Shown one piece after another: positions 61,848 to 64,000 of a stretch of DNA of 64,000 nucleotides (its first letter is position 1; each line of letters begins with the position of its first letter). A program made the translations under genes and the position numbers. Source of the DNA: Chelatococcus reniformis (GTDB lineage Bacteria > Pseudomonadota > Alphaproteobacteria > Rhizobiales > Beijerinckiaceae); the NCBI RefSeq assembly GCF_014640075.1, contig NZ_BMGG01000007.1:1-64000 (forward strand), in the 5' to 3' direction. The notes under the pieces were generated by a model, which saw only the letters and a program-made list of their open reading frames with translations, did no database searches and was not told the DNA's origin.

Positions 61848-62498
61848 TCAGAGACGGGCAAACTCGCCGGCGCGGATAGCGGCGCAGGCTCTGGGATAGA
61901 GACGCACCATCTCGGCCGCCAAAAAGCGGGCCGGTACGTCGTGGAAGGTCCCATGCAGCTTGTCATAGCTCATGAAACTCCGGCCGGTGCTGTCGAAAGG
62001 CTGCAGGTGTGCGTCCGAACGGCCGTCGAATTCGAGCCTGGCCACGCACATCTTCTCGCAGAGCGGGGCATCGAAGGTCGGACTCACCTTAAGCCAACGC
62101 TCGCCGGTCCAGACTTCAGCGTAGCCGTGCCATGCGAACACAAGACCGCCCATGCGCTCGAGCGTCTTCCCGGTTGCGAGATGATTGGTCACATCCGCGA
62201 AGCCAAGTCGCGCCGGGACGCCCGCGGCCCGCGCCAGGGCGGCGAACGCCGCCGCCTTTGGCACACAGTATCCGCGGCCTTCGGCCAGTAGATCGCTCGC
62301 CTTGAACGAGTCTAACCGATCGAACTCAGGCGCATCATACCGAATGTCGCGGACGCGATAGAAGATGCGCCTCAAGATCTCGGCGGTATCCATAGCTCCT
62401 CCGGCCAGCGCGCGCGCCGTTCGAAGGACCAAAGGATGATTGCTGTCCACGTATTCGCTGGGTGCGAGATAGACGCGATTAGTGTCGGTTTCGGACAT
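61848..62498 (-). CDS. transglutaminase-like cysteine protease family protein
   Basis: A 216-residue protein. The Cys-His-Asp core is visible: LLAEGRGYCVPKAAAFAALA RAAGVPARLGFADV (Cys), FAWHGYAEVWTGERWLKVSP (His), followed by TFDAPLC (Asp). No signal peptide. Close relatives are annotated as transglutaminase domain proteins of unknown substrate. The gene lies 31 bp upstream of the broken tautomerase on the same strand. Confidence 0.88.
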   Translation of the reverse strand: MSETDTNRVYLAPSEYVDSNHPLVLRTARALAGGAMDTAEILRRIFYRVRDIRYDAPEFDRLDSFKASDLLAEGRGYCVPKAAAFAALARAAGVPARLGFADVTNHLATGKTLERMGGLVFAWHGYAEVWTGERWLKVSPTFDAPLCEKMCVARLEFDGRSDAHLQPFDSTGRSFMSYDKLHGTFHDVPARFLAAEMVRLYPRACAAIRAGEFARL

Positions 62499-62564
62499 CG
62501 GACTCTCCGGGCGACGAGGGCATTTCGCCCGCCGCGCTCGGAAGCGTATTGAACAAATCGGCGC

Positions 62565-63359
62565 CTAGCCCCGCCCGTACATCGCGAGGGCCACCGGAGA
62601 CGTGCCAGAGATGCGCTTGCACTCGCGAGTCATATGGGCCTGATCGGCATAGCCGAGATCGACCGCAAGGTCCGCGGCGCCCGCACGCCGCTCGGCCAAC
62701 TCATTCAGTCGCGCGAGCAATCTGCGGAACCGGAAGATGCGCTGCAGCGCCTTTGGTGACAGTCCAACCTCCTCTGCGAACATCCGTCGAAGGTTGCGCT
62801 CGCCGACCGATAGGCTTGCCGCGATCTCCTGCACCCGTGTCGCGCCGTCCCTCAGTTGGCCCACAGCTTCGAGGACGACGTCGACTGGAGCGGCGCCGAC
62901 CTCTAGCCGGTCCGCAACCAGCCACTCGAGCGCGAGTCGCTGCTCTGCGCTCGTCCGGGCCTTGCCCAGTCGGGCTTCCACAGCGCCCGCTGAAGGCAAT
63001 ATGTCGCAAAGTCGGACGGTGCGCCCTCGAAGCGATGATGCCGGAATGCCGAGAACCGCACGGGCGGCGCCGGGCTGCAGTCGGATACCGACGTTGGTCC
63101 CCTGGGCTGGCAGATGACCGGTGAACGCCACATCCGCGTGGCCGACGACGACGAGTTTTACGCTATCCCAAACAAGGTCGATGCAGCCATCCGGGAACAG
63201 CCTGAGCCGTCGCGACCACCCTGTAGCGCCCCACCACGTACAGACCGTCGCGCCCTTCGCTTCCGGCAAGTTCAAGGCGAATTCGACGTACCGCGACCGC
63301 ACGGTGAATGAGGTCCCGAGAGATCGCTTCTCAACCACGTTGTGCAACGGTATCGCCAT
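62565..63359 (-). CDS. AraC family transcriptional regulator
   Basis: A 264-residue regulator. The N-terminal DUF6597-type domain has LFPDGCIDLVWD and HLPAQGTNVGIRLQPGAARA VLG. The C-terminal HTH pair reads RVQEIAASLSVGERNLRRMF AEEVGLSPKAL and AADLAVDLGYADQAHMTREC KRISGTSP. It is upstream of the transglutaminase-like gene on the same strand (66 bp) and may regulate it. The ATG at 63359 is preferred to a TTG at 63371. Confidence 0.88.
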   Translation of the reverse strand: MAIPLHNVVEKRSLGTSFTVRSRYVEFALNLPEAKGATVCTWWGATGWSRRLRLFPDGCIDLVWDSVKLVVVGHADVAFTGHLPAQGTNVGIRLQPGAARAVLGIPASSLRGRTVRLCDILPSAGAVEARLGKARTSAEQRLALEWLVADRLEVGAAPVDVVLEAVGQLRDGATRVQEIAASLSVGERNLRRMFAEEVGLSPKALQRIFRFRRLLARLNELAERRAGAADLAVDLGYADQAHMTRECKRISGTSPVALAMYGRG

Positions 63360-63620
63360 CTTCGAACGCAATCCCAGCGAGCGGCGGCTGTCAATCAGCC
63401 GCTCGAAGGGCGATCCGTTGAAATCGCGCTCGAAGTGTAGAAAGCTCCAAAGGAGAGCAGATGATCAAGGCGCTTCCGTGCTGTGGCCGATATGCGTGCG
63501 AGCTCCCGGTGCCGTCGCAGCCCGCACACCCATCGTTCGCCAAGCCGTCATCGCACCTGCGACGACGCGACGCGGCTCGCCAACGCGAACCGCTTCGCGC
63601 TGGCCACGGCGGCCGCCGTT
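63360..63620. other. non-coding stretch
   Basis: Between the AraC gene and the ABC binding-protein gene. It contains short inverted sequences (AGCGGCTG around 63395) without a T-run, and no coherent frame. Confidence 0.3.
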
Positions 63621-64000
63621 CTATCGCAGCGGCGGGGCGTAGAGAACGCCGCCCATGCTCCAGAGCTGGTTAAGTCCGCGCGGGATGCCGAGCTTGGAGC
63701 CGGTGCCAAGGGAGCGTTCATAGATCTCGGCATAGTTCCCGGTCGCCTTGACGGTACGGATCGCCCAATCCGCGTCGAGGCCGAGAGCCTTGCCGAAGCC
63801 ACCCTCCGCGCCCGTGAACCGCCGGACGTCCGGCTTCTGGGATTTCAGGGCCTCGTCGATGTTCGTGCTGGAGATGCCGAGCTCCTCGGCATTGACCAGC
63901 GCGAAGTTCACCCATTTCACGACGGTGAACCAGGGGAAGTCGTCGCCGCGCACGACCGGTCCCAGCGGCTCCTTCGAGATCACGTCCGGCAGCACGATCG
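63621..64000 (-). CDS. amino-acid ABC transporter substrate-binding protein (AapJ-like), C-terminal part
   Basis: The gene runs off the right edge; ~126 C-terminal residues are visible. LPDVISKEPLGPVVRGDDFP WFTVVKWVNFALVNAEELGI, then GGFGKALGLDADWAIRTVKA TGNYAEIYERSLG and LGIPRGLNQLW match periplasmic binding proteins of the general L-amino-acid transporter (AapJ/BztA). The permease and ATPase genes are not visible and would lie outside on the far side or be absent. Confidence 0.9.
   Translation of the reverse strand, partial: IVLPDVISKEPLGPVVRGDDFPWFTVVKWVNFALVNAEELGISSTNIDEALKSQKPDVRRFTGAEGGFGKALGLDADWAIRTVKATGNYAEIYERSLGTGSKLGIPRGLNQLWSMGGVLYAPPLR

Overview
The window is a 64 kb piece of an alphaproteobacterial genome, most likely a member of the Hyphomicrobiales (Bradyrhizobium/Methylobacterium/Bosea-like). 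The evidence is the high G+C, the protein families (HWE histidine kinase, BrnT/BrnA, DUF2934, DUF3606, DUF2171, an AapJ-like amino-acid binding protein at the right edge) and Shine-Dalgarno-led genes with GTG/TTG starts. It reads as an accessory stress island rather than core chromosome: short operons, many strand changes, insertion-sequence remnants and a very large number of broken genes.

Layout. 0-9.5 kb: DUF2934 proteins, an orphan nuoB, a PAS-HWE kinase facing a single-domain response regulator, a cold-shock gene with its own terminator, several small conserved proteins, a SRAP/YedK protein and a frameshifted LigD-type ligase. 9.4-20.6 kb: decayed DUF2243, PRC-barrel, selO, glutathione reductase, msrA and aldolase/GNAT pieces, between intact MFS, SirB1, DUF1993 and cytochrome P460 genes. 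20.7-26.5 kb: an isoquinoline/aldehyde oxidoreductase pair, a quinone reductase and a GMC oxidoreductase. 26.7-38.6 kb: NTF2-fold protein, cytochrome c, EgtD, broken hsp20 and lon, AraC regulator, transaldolase, msrB-msrA, an OxyR-like LysR regulator coupled to a peroxiredoxin, and a second peroxiredoxin. 38.8-40.1 kb: a degenerate IS3-family element. 40.2-53.2 kb: AhpD-like protein and LysR, sulfite-oxidase-like protein and reductase, DUF1003, a DUF5996-WrbA fusion, another LysR, cytochrome P460, cupin, thioredoxin-like protein, sensor kinase, DsbA-NhaA fusion and a host-attachment protein. 53.3-61.8 kb: mostly wreckage (thiolase, ridA, DUF4336, IS5, a tRNA-Arg 3' piece, serine recombinase, brnT, phage-like lysis pieces, IS256). 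61.8-64 kb: transglutaminase-like protein, AraC regulator and the C-terminus of an amino-acid ABC binding protein.

How it works together. Many genes repair or buffer oxidised thiols and methionines or detoxify peroxides, quinones and carbonyls: MsrA, MsrB, two peroxiredoxins, AhpD-like protein, EgtD, SelO, thioredoxin-like proteins, WrbA, quinone reductase. Up to a dozen of the transcription units, intact or broken, carry the same 37-bp upstream site: four tetranucleotides at exact 7-bp spacing, typically ATAA-N7-CTAT-N7-ATGG-N7-TCAT reading toward the gene. This is the architecture known for OxyR half-site quadruplets (ATAG-N7-CTAT-N7-ATAG-N7-CTAT). A LysR regulator inside the window (36796-37731) has a cysteine at residue 198, close to the sensing cysteine of OxyR, and its stop codon overlaps the start of a peroxiredoxin gene. 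I infer a locally clustered OxyR-type regulon; this is the strongest candidate for an undescribed system here.

Caveat. More than twenty frames are broken, several at homopolymers. Some of these may be sequence errors, but the truncations, chimeras and large internal deletions (lon, selO, aldolase/GNAT, WrbA fusion) cannot be explained that way.
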